The notes: a model not told the origin generated them from the letters alone. A stretch of DNA of 64,000 nucleotides from Adiantum capillus-veneris (GCA_014529385.2 CM043963.1:110278912-110342911); one strand, 5' to 3'; positions 1 through 13,479 are shown, counted from the stretch's first letter. Translations and numbers: made by a program.

Positions 1-1474
1 CTGTCACGGTGTTCATGGGCTTCAGTAGTGGGGACATGTGGCTGATGAAAAAAGAAAAGAAAGGACTTGGTTCTAAAAATAGGGTCAGGCACTTCTTTCC
101 ATGGCCTTTTTGCAAAGCATCTGAAATGTTTCATCAAGCACAACTTCATCTTTTGGGGGCAAGAACAATAGTTTATAGAAAGCATGCTTAGATTTCCTAA
201 CATTGTTGTTGTATCCATAGTTGACTTTGTGGAGGACTATTCATTCAAAGTACATAATGAAATATAATTGATGCATTGGTGGTCAACACAAGTAACAATC
301 CTTGTGCATACTATATGTTAGAAATTCGAGTTGTGCCTTATAGAAGACACTCCATTTCTACATATCTTATGATAAACAACATGATACTTTGTTTTTGTAG
401 CATTGTTTTATGCTTCATGACAGGTGGCTGAGAGATCAAGGTCACCGTTTGCGATGTCATTGGGTGTGGTCAGATGGTGCACCATCACAATTCAAGGCAC
501 GATGACCTTTTAACTTTGTTGCTAGGTACCATCAATTGGCAGGCTTGCACTTGATGTGGAACTTCTCCGCATCGGGGAATGGAAAAGGGGAGCATGATGG
601 AGCTGGTGTTTTCATCAAGAGAACACTAATGCATGAGGAGCTGAAACAGGACGAGGTGCCGATGAAGGGTGCGGCTAACTTTCTAAAGGCAAAATTTGGC
701 TACACGACTGGGTCACACAGATCTAGCACACAAAGAGTGTTATGGCTAGTTTCAAAGGATGAAGTGCAATGGGATATCCAGTGGGAACGTCAACAAATCC
801 AAGGCTTGCATGTGACCCATTGTGTAGATGATTATTCACTTGATGACCCATGCACTCTATGTCTTCATACACTCTCATGCTTTTGTGATGCATGTTTAAG
901 TGGGCAATGGAGGAGATGCAAGACCAAGAAATAGATTGAATAATGGAAATACATATCCATTGTACCGGTGCAAGAGGTGGACAATGAAGATAGTGAGGAA
1001 GAGGAGGGAGCCAGGGAGGATGATAACAACATGACAACTGTAGCAATGAGATCAGGCATCAACTTGTCAATGTACAAGGGAAACCCACAGACAATGTGTG
1101 AAGTTATCCATTGCGGACAACTTTGCAATGAAGGCAGTTGAAGGTGATGAGGACTTTTATCTTTTTAAATGCACCAAAGCCATGTAACAGGCACACAAAT
1201 CAAAAAGGGATAAGTAGCACAACTAGATTGTTAGAGGTAAACTTGTGGTTGAAGGCTTGTACTATGGCCAAGCGGATGGGAAATGTGATACATACAGCCT
1301 TCTTGATCATACACCACCAGTCATGATCTACTGCTACCTTGTAAGATCCATACGAATTCCGATGGAGCCGATGTATGGAAACCAAAACATGTTTATGTTA
1401 ATTTGTGAGGTCTATGAAAACGTATACAATAGTATGCCATATGATGATGATGGAGAAGAGGATGAGGACATTTG
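1..1474 (+). pseudogene. Broken protein of an unclassified mobile-element type (SDG...QFK / GKGEHDGAG motifs)
   Basis: A coding-like track runs through most of this stretch in shifting frames. From about 215 it reads DFVEDYSFKVHNEI, near 365 ISYDKQHDTLF, near 455-500 WSDGAPSQFKAR, and at 574-606 GNGKGEHDGAG followed by FIKR. The longest clean piece is 536-934. A later piece near 1130-1470 reads EGDEDFYLFKCTKAM and VVEGLYYGQADGKCDTYSL. Interruptions are visible: TGA at 503-505, several stops after 934, and frame changes near 1130 and 1245. The pattern of an SDG...QFK block followed by an H/N-GKG-x-x-DG-x-GA block with KR recurs in poorly characterised eukaryotic proteins linked to repeats. A transposase-related role is inference. 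The 5' end may lie outside the window. I see no terminal repeats. Confidence 0.5.
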
Positions 1475-1624
1475 ACCCATCCCCACCTCTACCATTCGGG
1501 AGATTGAGTAATTTGTACTAGGTATGCCATTCAAGCTTGAGTAATTGTTCTTTCCCTCCCAACCTCCACTATGTATGCACATCACATGCTAGAGTGTTGA
1601 GGTGATAATATAATATAATTTATA

Positions 1625-2680
1625 GGAACTTGAAAAATAGTGAGTTACAATCGTCTTACAATGAGAAGACCACTGCTAAATTTGGAACTTACGAGTACTG
1701 GTCATTGAACTTCCCGAGCTCACAATGTTGTTTTTTGTCCAAAACAAGCCTAACACTGCTATAAATTTTGTATAATCGATCTTCCATGACATAGAATCAC
1801 CCTACAATGACAAGACCAGTACCAAATTTGGTACTTACCAGTACCAGTACTTCAAGCCTCAAAAGATTCAAATTTGGTATTGTTATTAAAACTTCGCCAT
1901 CCCATAATATTGTTTTCCCAAAGTAAGATTTCTCCAAAATAAGCTTACTTCTACAATCAATCTGTAGTGAGATGTTCAACACCAAATTTTGCACTTTACA
2001 CTACCAAATTTAGAAGTCTCCAATGCTAGTATCAAAAGCACTGAATTTTGTATTGGGATACCTAACTTTCCCAACCCATAATATTTTTTTCTCCAAAATA
2101 ATTTTTTCCCAAAATAAGCTTTCTTCTACAATCACCTATAGTGAGATGACCACCACCAAATTTGGTACTTTACAAACCAAATTTGGTAGATTCCAATGCC
2201 AGTATCAAAAGCACCAAATTTTGTACTAGTATACCTAACTTCCCCAGCCCATAATATTTTTTTTTCTCAAAATAAGCTTTCAACAATCACCCTATAGTGA
2301 GATGAACATCACCAAATTTATCAACTGTGGTAGTTTCCAATGCCAGTATCACAAGCACCAAATTTTGTATTGGTATACCTAACTTCCGCATCCCATAATA
2401 TTTTTTTTCTCCAAAATAAGCTATCTTCAACAATCACCCTGTAGTGAGATGAACATCACCCAATTTGGTACTTTACAATATCAAATTTGGTAGTTTCCAA
2501 TGTCAGTATCACAAGCACCAAATTTTGTACTAGTGTACCTAGCTTCCCCAACCCATAATATTGTTCTTTTCCAAAATACACTCTCTCCAAAATAAGCTTT
2601 CTTCTACAATCACCCTGTAGTGAGATGAGTACCAATGCGTGAAAGTTGTATTTCAACCAAGATAATAGATCCCTATCCAC
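1625..2680. repeat. Diverged tandem array, unit about 145-175 bp
   Basis: At least five related units follow one another. A landmark of the form caccaaattttgta...cctaacttcc...cccataata recurs near 1866, 2040, 2213, 2357 and 2516, giving spacings of 174, 173, 144 and 159. Each unit also has a block with a T run, tccaaaataagctt, and a block with caatcaccctatagtgagatga. The units differ by substitutions and short indels, so the array is old. Short reading frames across it on both strands are by-products of the repeat. Confidence 0.8.
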
Positions 2681-5600
2681 TTACCCTATTGATTATAGTT
2701 CTTGTTGAGCTTGCTAGTAGCTCAATAATGGTTAAGCCAAAGGCAAGCCCTAAGAGACTCCATTATTAAGTCTATAGTTCCCAACAATGTACCTCGAAAT
2801 AAGTTCTTTTCAACCAAGATAATAGATCCATGTCCCACTTACCCTATTGCAATGAACGGGTCCAACCTTTCATGGACAACTTAAAGAGCTTTCTACTTAA
2901 GCAAGAAAGAGAAACCAATAGTTTTGATACCAATGTAATGGAAATGGTCTAGGAACATTGAGAATAGCAGAATTAAGAGAACTATAGTGAGCATTTTTAT
3001 GAGACTACTTGGAGAAGATAGAAGGTGAACTTAATTAGCGATAGCAACATAACAATTATACTTAATTAACTTGGCATGAACAATACTTTGTAAGAGAGAT
3101 AATTAGAGAACTTGACAATAGTTGATGACCGGATCTATGTGTAGAAGGTCCCCCATCCAAAAGTCTTTTGTATTATAATTTCTCCCATTAAGAGAGACTT
3201 GGTACAATGCAAGCTTTGTGTTCCTTGAGACCTTGATGGAGCAATGAAGATGGAGAGCTTCATGCACCACAATTATGCTCGTCACTTAGATAAATGAAAG
3301 CATTAGCTTGTCCCCGGCCTTAGTCCCAAGACCTCAAGCACCTTCAAAGGTGGAGAGTGCTAGCAGGGAATGAAGGTAGGGAAGAGGAAGAAGAAACATT
3401 CTTATTATGAGAAAGAAATAGTTCCTCACTTATCATTACTCTTGTTGCTTAGCATAGCATAATAGCATAGCAATGAAGATGGAGAAGATGGAAATCTTTA
3501 GCATTGAAGCATGGCTTTTGGTTGGATTTGCATTCCATAGCCAAGGGTATTGGTGTAGGCTCTCAACTTCTGAACAAGCTTGGAGAAGGAGATAGAGTTC
3601 TTGCACTTAGTACTTCACACAATGAGAGTGTGTATGAATGTGTGTGAGAGAGTATATCTTGCAAGAAAGCCCCCTAGTTTCTTGGGTCGACCCCTCATTC
3701 TAGCGCATGCCTTGTGCTCATTGTCTCTCTCAAGCCTAGCCAATCACAAGCCTAGGTCAATTCAAGTAATAGAGGTAGCCTTTGGACAAGTGTCCTCCTT
3801 TCCCCTTTGAGAGAGAGCGCTTAATCAACGTCCTTGAACAATTAATTTAATTAGCTAAATCCTCATTGGACCTCTCTAAAGTTCAACCAATAGGCTCTAG
3901 GCACCTTATGAGGGAAACATGGAGAACTTGACATGTGTCCTTGTTGCTTCTATAGACTAGGCTTGCCTTGTGTGAGGGTGTGTGTGTCTCTCTCTCATGC
4001 TCCTACTTGTAGGGCTCGCCCCCCCATATGTAGGGATCCTTGTTGAATTTTGGAGCACCTTAAGCCCCTCAAGTACCTTAGTCATGAAGCACCCTAATCG
4101 CCTTAGTGATGAAGCACCTCAAGCACCTTAGTCACAGCAAGCACACCAAGCACCTCAAGCTTGGGTTGGGTTTCCACCTCAAGCATATCCCTAGCTTGTC
4201 TAAGGTCCTAGGTCTAAGGACTTTTTAACACTAACCTCTGGGGTTCTTTAATGAAGCTAACCCTAAGGTCTTTTAATCTCCATTAGTTAGCATTGCTCTC
4301 TGGCATATCATCTCTCATTTGGACCCATTGACTTTGGCCCCCGTGTTGAGATAGATCCATAAGCACATGTCTATATTCTAACTCATGTTCCCGTTTATTC
4401 TCCCACATCAAATGAACAGTTTAATAAGAGAAAATCATTTGGGTTAGTTAGATTATATTCTTTGAAAATTCAAGTCATCAAACAAGGCCTTCTGTAGGAT
4501 AGAAAGGGTTTCTCAAATTGGCTTATATGCATGTGGTAGCCCTCTTGGGAGCAATCAAAAGTTAGGGGTTACTTGTGGAATACTATACACAACCAAGCAA
4601 GGGTCTAAACCTAGCCATCAATTACCAAAACATAGCTAATACTTGGGATCCATCCTATCAAAGGGGCCTCCACATATAGTGGCCCACCTTTCAACAATAA
4701 AGGCAAAATCATAGCTAAAGGGAAAATGAATAGTAGGTTGTAACTTATGCATTAGGTATGTTTCGCACGGCTAAGTTTTACCCCTACATTGTCACTCTTG
4801 CCTCACACTGTCAAACACTGATGACGCTAGAGGATAGGTGTTTGCATGTTGACAGAGTGGGGTGTGGTCACCTCCATGCGTGTGTGACACCACCAAAAAT
4901 TCCCTGCTTGATATTTAAACTATCCGGCCAACCTGCATTGATCTGCATGCAACAGCTAGCTTTGCCAAGCGTTTCCGGTTGAACGAAGAATGAAATCTCA
5001 ACTTTGCCAAAATTAGCAGAGTGGAGATAGCCAAGCAGGGTTCTACGTTGTGATGCAACCCTAGCATTTTTGGTTGTTTAGAGACCTGAGGCTCTAAGCT
5101 CCCCTAAGAGAAATGGGCATCCCCTACCCATTCCCTACACTGTCTTTGGATGCCCTCTATCATTCCTGAGAATGCACATGGATGTTAATAGATGTTAATA
5201 GGCTTAAATAATTGAACAAGATTGAGAATAAAGAAAGAAGAGAATAATAATTGAACCAAACTAAGAATAAAGAGAGAAGATCACAATAAGAATAGGGTAT
5301 GGCATGATTGTAGTGGCTACTATGTATTGGGGTTGTCCATTTGCATGCATATCATCTAGGATACATGTGATCCCTAGCCTGACATCCTTGGTTCGCTCAG
5401 TCAGTTTGTAGTCATGCACCCAACTAATGTATTGTTATGGAATTTTCATATTTATGGTTGATCAATTTTCATGTTGGATTTTGCTCGACCTAGCCCTCCT
5501 CCGCTATAAGCAGAGGCTGGAAACCCATTGTCCACACACTGTTGTTTTCTCTATGTGCCTATCATGTGCACATGGCTTTCTGTGCCAAGTGGACATGCTT

Positions 5601-6081
5601 TATTGACTTCCAAAGCCAATTGTGTACATATCTCTAGATAGGAGTGTCTAGAATCCTAGTACCAACAAATTTGTGAGCTTGCTTGCAAGACCCGCATGTC
5701 CGAACGAGTCCATTAGATTAGGTTTTCCAGTTTTGGAACCCTCTTGCATAAATGGCTCGTACATGCATTTTGACAGATGTTATCACACTTCCATGAGCAT
5801 TTGACATGACGTGCATGTAGGTCTAGGCTAGAGGAACATGTCGGTCTAGTTCTTTGGTCAAATGGTTTACACATAGATTAGTGAGTTATGGCCATTCTAC
5901 TTCTTGAAACTCACATTTGTGCACATTTGCATATTTTACTGACTTGGCCTAAAAAGTCAATATAAAGGAAGAAGCAAGCTTAACATTCTTTTTCATATCT
6001 TGGAGGTCAATTGTTATAGGCTTGGACACTCCAAGCGAGAAATCAATAGCAACACAGGAATAGGAATTGCAAAATCATTGA

Positions 6082-6084
<3 letters not shown>
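2681..6084. other. No gene recognised
   Basis: AT-rich sequence with frequent stops in all frames. The short frames at 3580-3810 and 4758-4982 show no domain or compositional sign of coding. Apart from the minisatellite-like stretch near 4050-4165 I see no organised feature. Confidence 0.6.
4050..4165. repeat. Short degenerate minisatellite
   Basis: The phrase agcacc(t/c)(c/t)aagcaccttagtcat, or close variants, recurs four to five times at roughly 25-35 bp spacing. Copies are imperfect. Confidence 0.55.

Positions 6085-6135
<51 letters not shown>
6085..6135. repeat. (GA)25 microsatellite
   Basis: Uninterrupted GA dinucleotides for about 51 bp. On the minus strand it yields a Ser-Leu run in a spurious reading frame. 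Confidence 0.95.
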
Positions 6136-6137
<2 letters not shown>

Positions 6138-6526
6138 GACACGGCATGACAGAGTTCCAAGCCAAGAAACAATGGCCTTTCATTATTACTCTTCACAACG
6201 TACAACTCATGAGGATCCAACCCTCTCTAAGACTCTATCTCCAAATGTTCTATGGAAGAGTGGCTCTTTGGGCACTTATAAACAAGGGATACCCAAAAGT
6301 AGAGGCCTAAAATCATCTAATTCAAAATCGCTTATCCCAAAAGCTCTGACCCCAAAAGTCGACAATCCATCTTTTAAAATGATTGCCTTTTGAATCTACT
6401 CTTGAGTATTCGTGAATCTATCGCTAAGAGGAAATACTTTTTTTTGTCAGAGCCATAAAATATGCCACGTAAACCTCCACGAGATAGAGCTACTCGGACT
6501 CACCCGTAGCTAACACTTCATATTTT

Positions 6527-7736
6527 GTGCTCCTTAAAGCACAAGCATCACCAACACCTCAAGTTATCTTTGTATCAAATCAAATGCCGCTTGCTGTAAC
6601 ATTCGTAGAGGATTTTGGGGGTGACAAGAATCTTAAGACCTTGCTCAAATCAATGCAACCACATCCATTTTTAGACATGGGTCATGATGTGTCTATTCAA
6701 CTAGCAAAATGGATAATATAGATGGGTGACTACTTTGCTCTTGCCAGCTACAATGCAGTTGCTTAGGGGATAATGGAGAGAGCTAAGTTAGAAGGACCAC
6801 CAAAAACATGGTGGAAGCTCAACTGCCAATCTTGGCAAGTACCAGAGGTGACCCAGAGTTGGGATGAGTTAAAGTATCATTTCAAGGAGCGATATCTTTC
6901 CCTAGACTACTCCACCACTAAGATGAAAAAATTTCTTTCTTGCAAGATGGGAAATATGTCTATTGAATCTTACTATGAGGAGTTTGTCCGACTTTCATGA
7001 TATGCTCCTCTCATGACAGAGGAAGAAAGGTAATTCACTTTGTCCTTGGGCTTGGAGGAGATTTGGCTCCTGAAGTGGAATCCCTTCAACTTACCAAACT
7101 AGCAAATGCTCTAATTCGGGCCAAGTCAAAACACAAGTGTATTTTTAAGAGGTACTACGACAAGTAGGAAGCATGATCTCCCTTCCTATCCCAATCATCC
7201 CTCGAAAGCAGACAAAGTGCCATTTATATCAAAGTAAACCATCCAACCCTAGCCACCACCATATTTTGTTAATGTGAATGCTCTTCTAACCACTCAAAGT
7301 GGAAGGAAAATTCAGTGCTATGAGTGTCTCAAATTTGGTGATAAGAAGACCCAATGCCCTACAGGAAATGACCCTAGTGATTGGAGTCCCCATGTTAACT
7401 CACCCTAATCAAGGGGAACGGCTCAATAACCTTAGAGCTAGAGGAAGAAATCCAACCCAAGCAAGAACTCCCTCTATAACTCATTTTCATGGAGCAACCA
7501 TCAACCCACCTAGATCATCAATAGTAAACTTCGTTTCAATAAACGATGAGATAGATGAACAAGCAAATGGCTATGCGGCCTTGAATGTTAGTGATCAAAA
7601 TCTACAATTTCCCGTTATTGAGACTATGGAAGACTATGAGGAGGGAGCTAGAGAAAATTTTAGACGTGAACGAGACAAAGATGCTATCCAAAATGGTTTA
7701 GGAGATTTTGGTCCAATGGAAGGGCTATCCCACTAA
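6527..7736 (+). pseudogene. Ty3/gypsy retrotransposon gag relic with zinc knuckle
   Basis: The capsid-type retrotransposon gag signature is clear at 6773-7000. It reads TWWKLNCQSW, then SWDELKYHFKERYLSLDY, then GNMSIESYYEEFVRLS, matching the family pattern W-W-x-L...tW-eeLk-x-F-x-x-rY...s-v-x-x-Y-x-x-x-F. Downstream, at 7316-7357 in another frame, is a nucleic-acid-binding knuckle CYECLKFGDKKTQC, of C-x2-C-x4-H-x4-C type with the histidine replaced by Asp. Stops at 6720 and 6765 and near 7000, and frame changes near 7040 and 7300, show it is dead. Gag would form the particle shell of the element. No RT follows within 6 kb, so it may be a separate insertion from the pol region at 14.7-17.1 kb, or separated from it by later insertions. 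Confidence 0.8.
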
Positions 7737-7740
7737 AGAT

Positions 7741-9880
7741 GCTTGTTAGGAGGACTAGGAACATCTTATTTGTCAATTTCCTCACCTTTTGTAATGTGAT
7801 GTCTCTTTTTGTGATCATATTAATCTTCCCTAGCCAACGTAATCGATGAATACAAGCTCCATCTTATTAACCTTTTGTGTCACACAAGCAATGTAACCTA
7901 ACTATTTTTGCTACATAATAACAAGATTAGTGTTATCCTTTGTAGCTTGGATTATTGTATGAAATTGCAAAATAAATATATAAATAAAGCTAGCTACAAT
8001 CTTATTTATCTCAAGGACTTCTACAAAATACCAGACATAGGAAGCTAAGAACGAATTTGATTGTATCTAGCAAGACAAACCAGAGAAAGAAGAACTTAAG
8101 ACAAGAACCAAGATCTTAATATACAATGATCTTGTTAAAAGATACAATAAAGATAGATTTTCTACCAAGTCAATAAGCCCATCCATACATGATCACAAAA
8201 GCAACTATTGCAAGTAGGGTACATATTAGGCCTTTTATCCATAGGAAGAATTCGTTGTGAAATTGTCACACTGATCCCTCTAGTATGAGGTGAGAAGTTA
8301 AAGGGTCCTCTAAGAGGTAAACCAAAGTGAGGGTAAAGATATATCTTTCAATGAGGAAAGAATTGTGAAAGCAAAAAGACTCGTTCAAAAAATCTCTGAT
8401 GCATTGATCTCATTACGTACTAATATCGAGGACTCAAACCCAGAGCTTCAATTACCATAGCCAAGCAGACATTGTTACGCAAGTGCTCCCGACCCCAAAC
8501 TGTCACCCTTATTATGCCACAAAACGTCCACCATTTGGTTTGTGCAGCTGAAGTTCCCAAGTGAGGGAAGAGTAGACGCTCATATTGCTCCACAAAGTCT
8601 ATCCTTACAAATTTGCTTGCTTGTTGAAGATGAGAAATGACCACAGATAAAACCAACTCTTGCCATCGATCCATAAAAAAGTTAATGAGCAAAGAGATAA
8701 CAAAAAAGATTAAAAGAGATAATCTTAATAAGCTCTTAGTAAGAAGATGGAAAGAAGAGATTAAGATGGGAGGTAAAAATACTGTAAGAAAGAAGGAGAG
8801 ATTATGTCTAATATAGATGAGTCAACTAGCGAAGAATGAATTAGAGTAACATAGAATTTAAAGGTACAAATCGCAATTGAAGATTTACCACCTTTTTTTA
8901 TTGTTTTGAGCTGAGGACAACTCTTTCTTTTTGTTGCAGAGTTTGTAAGGGTCTTTCTTACACATGACCAACACATCTAAGCCACTGACTTAAAAAATAT
9001 AATAATAATAATAATAATCAAATAAATTTAGACTAAATCACAGCTCCAAAGTTAACCCACGAGTCACTTTCTTCTTTCACCATAGGAACATGGGCTAGCC
9101 AATGCATGGAAAAATTAGCTCTTCATTTTGAGAAAATTAGCATAAGCAAAAAAAGATAAGAATAAAGAAAAATAGAAAGGTAAGGATAAAAGAAAAGAGA
9201 AGATAAGGATACGGTGAGTAAGTAACTTGTTGAAGAAGTTTTAAAAAGAAAGATAAGTAGAAAGAACTTATCGATAAGGCACATAAGCTATCAAGATAAG
9301 TGAAGGCACTTATCTAAAATGTGAATAAAAGAGGGATTCTCTTCTCATTTTGCACCTCTCCTTCATTTCTCAAGGTGCAAACTTGAGAATAAAACTTGAG
9401 AAAGCCATATCCAAGCCTCTTTCACCCACACCTCCTACATAGACACCCTCTTCAAGAGACGCCATAGCCAAAACCCTAATCAAATTTCTCAAAATTTTAT
9501 CTTATTCTTCACATTACACTCTCTCTATCCTGTCTCCTAATCCTCAAGCTTTTCATAGCTTGAATCTCATTTATCTCATCTTTTTCTCTTAATCTAAGTA
9601 GCAAATATGATGTTCTTCAAGTGAAGGTGAAGAGAGAGAGAGTTGACTGCATCCAAAGCAAGGAGAAGACTATGCCATACACTAAGGTCACGTTTTCTTG
9701 TTCTTTTTATGCTATTGCACTTTCTTGAAAGTGATTTACCTTTCATGTTTACTTAAATTCATGCTTAAGTTCTCATGTTTTTTTGGAAGAAGAATAACTT
9801 CTTAGTTTTGTTTTCTTTCTTTCTAACTATTGTTCATTACTAATCCTAACTAATCATGTTTCTAACAACTAACCACGCTG
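7741..9880. other. No gene recognised; AT-rich
   Basis: Six frames are closed except for short pieces. The minus-strand frame near 8420-8674 (from its first ATG) has no recognisable domain. A short AAT repeat lies at about 9000-9018. Purine-rich runs of AAGAAAAGATAAG type occur at 9140-9260. Confidence 0.5.
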
Positions 9881-10029
9881 TTATTTCAAGTTTTGTAGAC
9901 TACCATACTAATATGGCATAGAGAGAGTAGAAAGCACTCTCTTTAACCATAGGTAACTAGAGGTCAAAATTATCTAAATATTTCGAGTTTCATTATTTCA
10001 AGTTTTTTAGATCACCAGACTAATATGTC

Positions 10030-10086
<57 letters not shown>

Positions 10087-10120
10087 AACACTCTCTTTAA
10101 CCATAGGTGACTGGAGATCA
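9881..10120. repeat. Tandem duplication, one copy carrying an expanded (GA)25
   Basis: Two copies of an ~88-bp segment follow one another. Copy 1 is 9881-9968. Copy 2 is 9993-10120. Both start ttatttcaagtttt and end with ctctctttaaccataggt followed by (a/g)act(a/g)gag. Copy 1 has only about four GA units at the point where copy 2 has (GA)25 at 10032-10081. Confidence 0.85.
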
Positions 10121-12950
10121 TATGTACCCAAATAGTATGCATGATAAATTGTGACTAATATATTTAATTATCCCTTAATCTCCTGCATAAACCTTTTTAT
10201 TGATTTTTAAGTTACTTCTATTCTCTTACCTAAATTACTTTTATAAAAGAAAATGCCATAAATCAAAGACAGCTAAGTATTGAAATTTTTGGAACTAACC
10301 TTATTTTCCAAAATGAGGAATTATAATTTCTCAAAAAGAAATGCTCTTATGAAAGGCTCACAATTTTTTCTTGATTTTGCACAAATTATGTGTGTAACAT
10401 TTTCAGTGATATTATTTAGTTCATATCTAATTCTCTCAAGAGAAAGTTGAGTTTTTAGAGGATAAGTTTATCATAACACCAAAGAAGTTTTCTTTGAAAA
10501 AGAAGATTCTCATTCTAAATAACGTCATTTCCTCTCTTCCCTCTGGCGAATTGAAAAATCCAAAAATCTTTAAGCCTCTCCGAGCTATGTGATTAATACT
10601 CTCCATGGAAGCAAGAGGTAATCCTAAACCCTATCTTGAGAAGAATTTGATAATCATTCATACTCAATTGCATGAGCATTTTCATTGCACTAGTATATCC
10701 ACTCTTAAGAACTTTGTATTTTACTTTATAATATCATTCTTTGAATGGCTCTACTCTTACACAATCAAGCATTGACTGTTGCAAAATCACTCAAAAGGAG
10801 TTTCTGATTGCAAGGTGGTGCACTCTAAATTTCTATTTTGCAATTCATGGCCCACACTAAAGCAAAGATCATCATAAAGAGAATGCATTGTTATTTTCAA
10901 GTTTGTATTCTTTCAAATTTGTTTTGTAATTGCAATATGGGGGGGGGGGGGGGGGAAGTAAGGGGATATAAAACTCTCATTTCTTCCATGGAATTGTCCC
11001 ATGGATAGCAAATGATGCAAAGAAAATAAATGGGATTCGTCCAAGACGGTGATAACTTGAAACTCACGTTGAGAGTAAACCTTAACGTCCAAGAAACTCG
11101 TTGTTTTCTTAAGGTCTTTGTTTGAGAAAAAATTTAAAAGAAGTAGAAACTAACTCATTATAATTCAATGAACGTAATCTAAATTTCAACTAGGATTAAA
11201 ACTTTAACGAGAAGATTTGACGTATTTAGCCCTAGCATAACATAGAAGGTTTAAGTGTGAACTTTGTCTTACATGTTTGGAAAGGGCCAAGTCATGTATT
11301 TAGTTGCGGGATGTAACGAGGGATGGTCCTTTTTTGCTAGGACTGATGATCGTTGGTCTAGTTATGAGCTCGGGTTCATTCAATGCCCTGAGAATGGGAT
11401 TGGATGGGAGTGACTCTCGGCCGGGTGGTGAGACCCACAAATGTGTCTGAAAATCAACTTTTCAGGTAGGCATGATGCCGACGGGAAAAAGAGGAAGAAA
11501 AATGGATCTAAAAACGGATCAGATAAGAGAGGAGGATGTGATTTAATTAAATAACTCTTTTGCTTGTTTGGTAAAAAGGAACCTTGGAAAGTTTAGGAAC
11601 CTAAATAGGCTATTCCGTAATTGTCCTCATCAGTCGGACCTTTGCTTTGATTTTCAGATTATTAATTAAAAAAGAACCTAGAATTTGATTATTTCTGTAA
11701 GCCTTTTCTACACAAGATAAAGAAAAATAAGAATTAGAAATTGTGTAAAGGCGTCGTCTCCACACATGGCGGAGGAGACAGGATACCCAAGTCCTGGGAC
11801 GATGATGGAGATATTTCTAGAGAAGTATATGTGATTTTTTAAAAGTTAATTAGATAACTTTAATAATACTAAAGGAAAAGGAATAACAATATTCTAAAAA
11901 GAAAAAAGGTGGGAACAACCTGATAAATGCACACTTGGCAAGGGGATGCAACAGTTTGCATGCTTCTTTCAAATGCTTGAAATACATTACTTGTTTGACA
12001 AGTTTGGAATACTAGTTTCTAGTATCATACTACTACCATGGAAAGATGTATTTACCAAAAAATTTGGTGAGAGTGGATTTCAGAAGGTTAATTGTTGGCC
12101 AAAAAGTTGAACCCAATTTTATGTTATCCACTAAGTTAATTCAAGAACGGGGAAAGGGATTCTTACCTATGAAGTGGGGGTTAAGCTTAGGAACGAGGGA
12201 GTCATGTAGATTGTAAATACACTCATCTTAGGGGAACACACTGACGGTTGTGCTCGATCATAATCAAGAAAAAAATGTTAGTGACCTTGAACCAAGGGTG
12301 TACTAGAGAACTCTTAGCAATTCACCTTGAAAGGTTGAGCTCACATTCAGGATTAAGGGTTCCATATGATAAAAAGTGAATGCTATGACTCCCTTAAGTT
12401 GGCACCGAAGAGTAGCAAGAGTCCTAGGAGTCTTGGTTTTGGTCTCAAGATGAAGGGATGTCTGGAATCGTGGTGTATCCATTTTGAGATAGTGCAGACA
12501 ACTATCAGTGGCATGTTCCTCACAAACGCGCTCTATGGAGGAGAGATAGATAGTCTCCCCTCTTGCATTCATGTTGCCATGCGGGTACCCTCCATGAGAG
12601 TATCCGCCTGCAAGACATCATTAGGTGGAACATGTGAAAACTGTTCAAAATTAAATATATATTGTATGTCAATGTGTGAATCCATGACATTATGTGCTAT
12701 GCTAGCAAGAGAATAGAAGATACCTTATCTCCAAAGTGGTCAGATGAACAATTTGAAGCTATCATGCTTGGTTGTTTCAAGTAGAAATTGCCAACCGTTG
12801 GTGATTAACTCCAAAGTGATTGGATCAAAATATTTTGAGGCTATCATGCTTTGCCGTGCCAAGTAGAAACCTCTAAACCTTGATGTCGATGTTTACAACA
12901 AAGCCGCAACCTTGAAAATATCACTTTGTTACTTCGTTGATTTGCTATTG
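10121..12950. other. No gene recognised; contains an 18-G run
   Basis: Frames are closed or short. The plus frame 12366-12716 and its antisense partner have no domain I recognise. A homopolymer of 18 G lies at 10939-10956. The stretch near 11290-11470 is richer in GC than its surroundings (ctcggccgggtggtgagac) and could be old LTR-element leader, but I cannot support that. Confidence 0.5.
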
Positions 12951-13442
12951 TAGAAGGTGGGAACCACCCCTAGCAGGACTAGCGGGATATCAAAAGCTTC
13001 CGGTTGCAGTAACCAACGAGTTACCATAGTAACTGATAGTGCACATTCAATCAGACACCAATCCGAGAGCCTATAATTAGGACCCACTATTCATTTTTTG
13101 AAGGACCTGGTAATGACTTTGTAATCATCTTGTAATGACATCTTGTACTATTGTGCTCTCTTTGTAACTCTCAAGTCATTTACTTGCATACTTAATACTC
13201 ATCAGTTGTACACTAACTATTTTGAATACGATTCCAGTTCTAGTTCCATCCATAATGTCTCATAATTTCATTTTTTAGTTCTGTCATCCAGTACTATGAA
13301 GTGCTTTCTAAATTCTCTAAATTTGACAGCTCTAACTTTAAGTACTAACCTAGAATAGCTTTCTCAACACATCTAGCTCATTCAATTTTGGCAATCACAA
13401 TAGTTGAGCTAAGTCTCTCTAGGATAGGGGAACTACATCCCA
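12951..13442 (+). mobile_element. Probable decayed 5' LTR
   Basis: The segment ends ...catccca immediately before a tRNA-Met-type primer site at 13445, as a 5' LTR should. It contains a promoter-like cctataattaggaccca near 13070. It also shares short blocks (gggaacca...cctag, agtaac, TATA-like then aggaccca) with another segment at 26258-26720. The 5' boundary is a guess, and no matching 3' LTR was found near 17.1-17.9 kb. Confidence 0.4.
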
Positions 13443-13444
13443 AC

Positions 13445-13456
13445 TGGTATTAGAGC
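13445..13456 (+). other. Primer binding site, initiator tRNA-Met type
   Basis: TGGTATTAGAGC differs by one base from TGGTATCAGAGC, the usual plant primer site complementary to the 3' end of tRNA-iMet. It lies two bases after a CA dinucleotide that fits an LTR end. Gag- and pol-like sequence follows on the same strand. Confidence 0.7.
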
Positions 13457-13479
13457 TATTGTATGTCAGCAATGACACC

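Noticed and set aside
723-1128. Overlapping minus-strand frames
   Set aside because: They are antisense to the better supported plus-strand relic.
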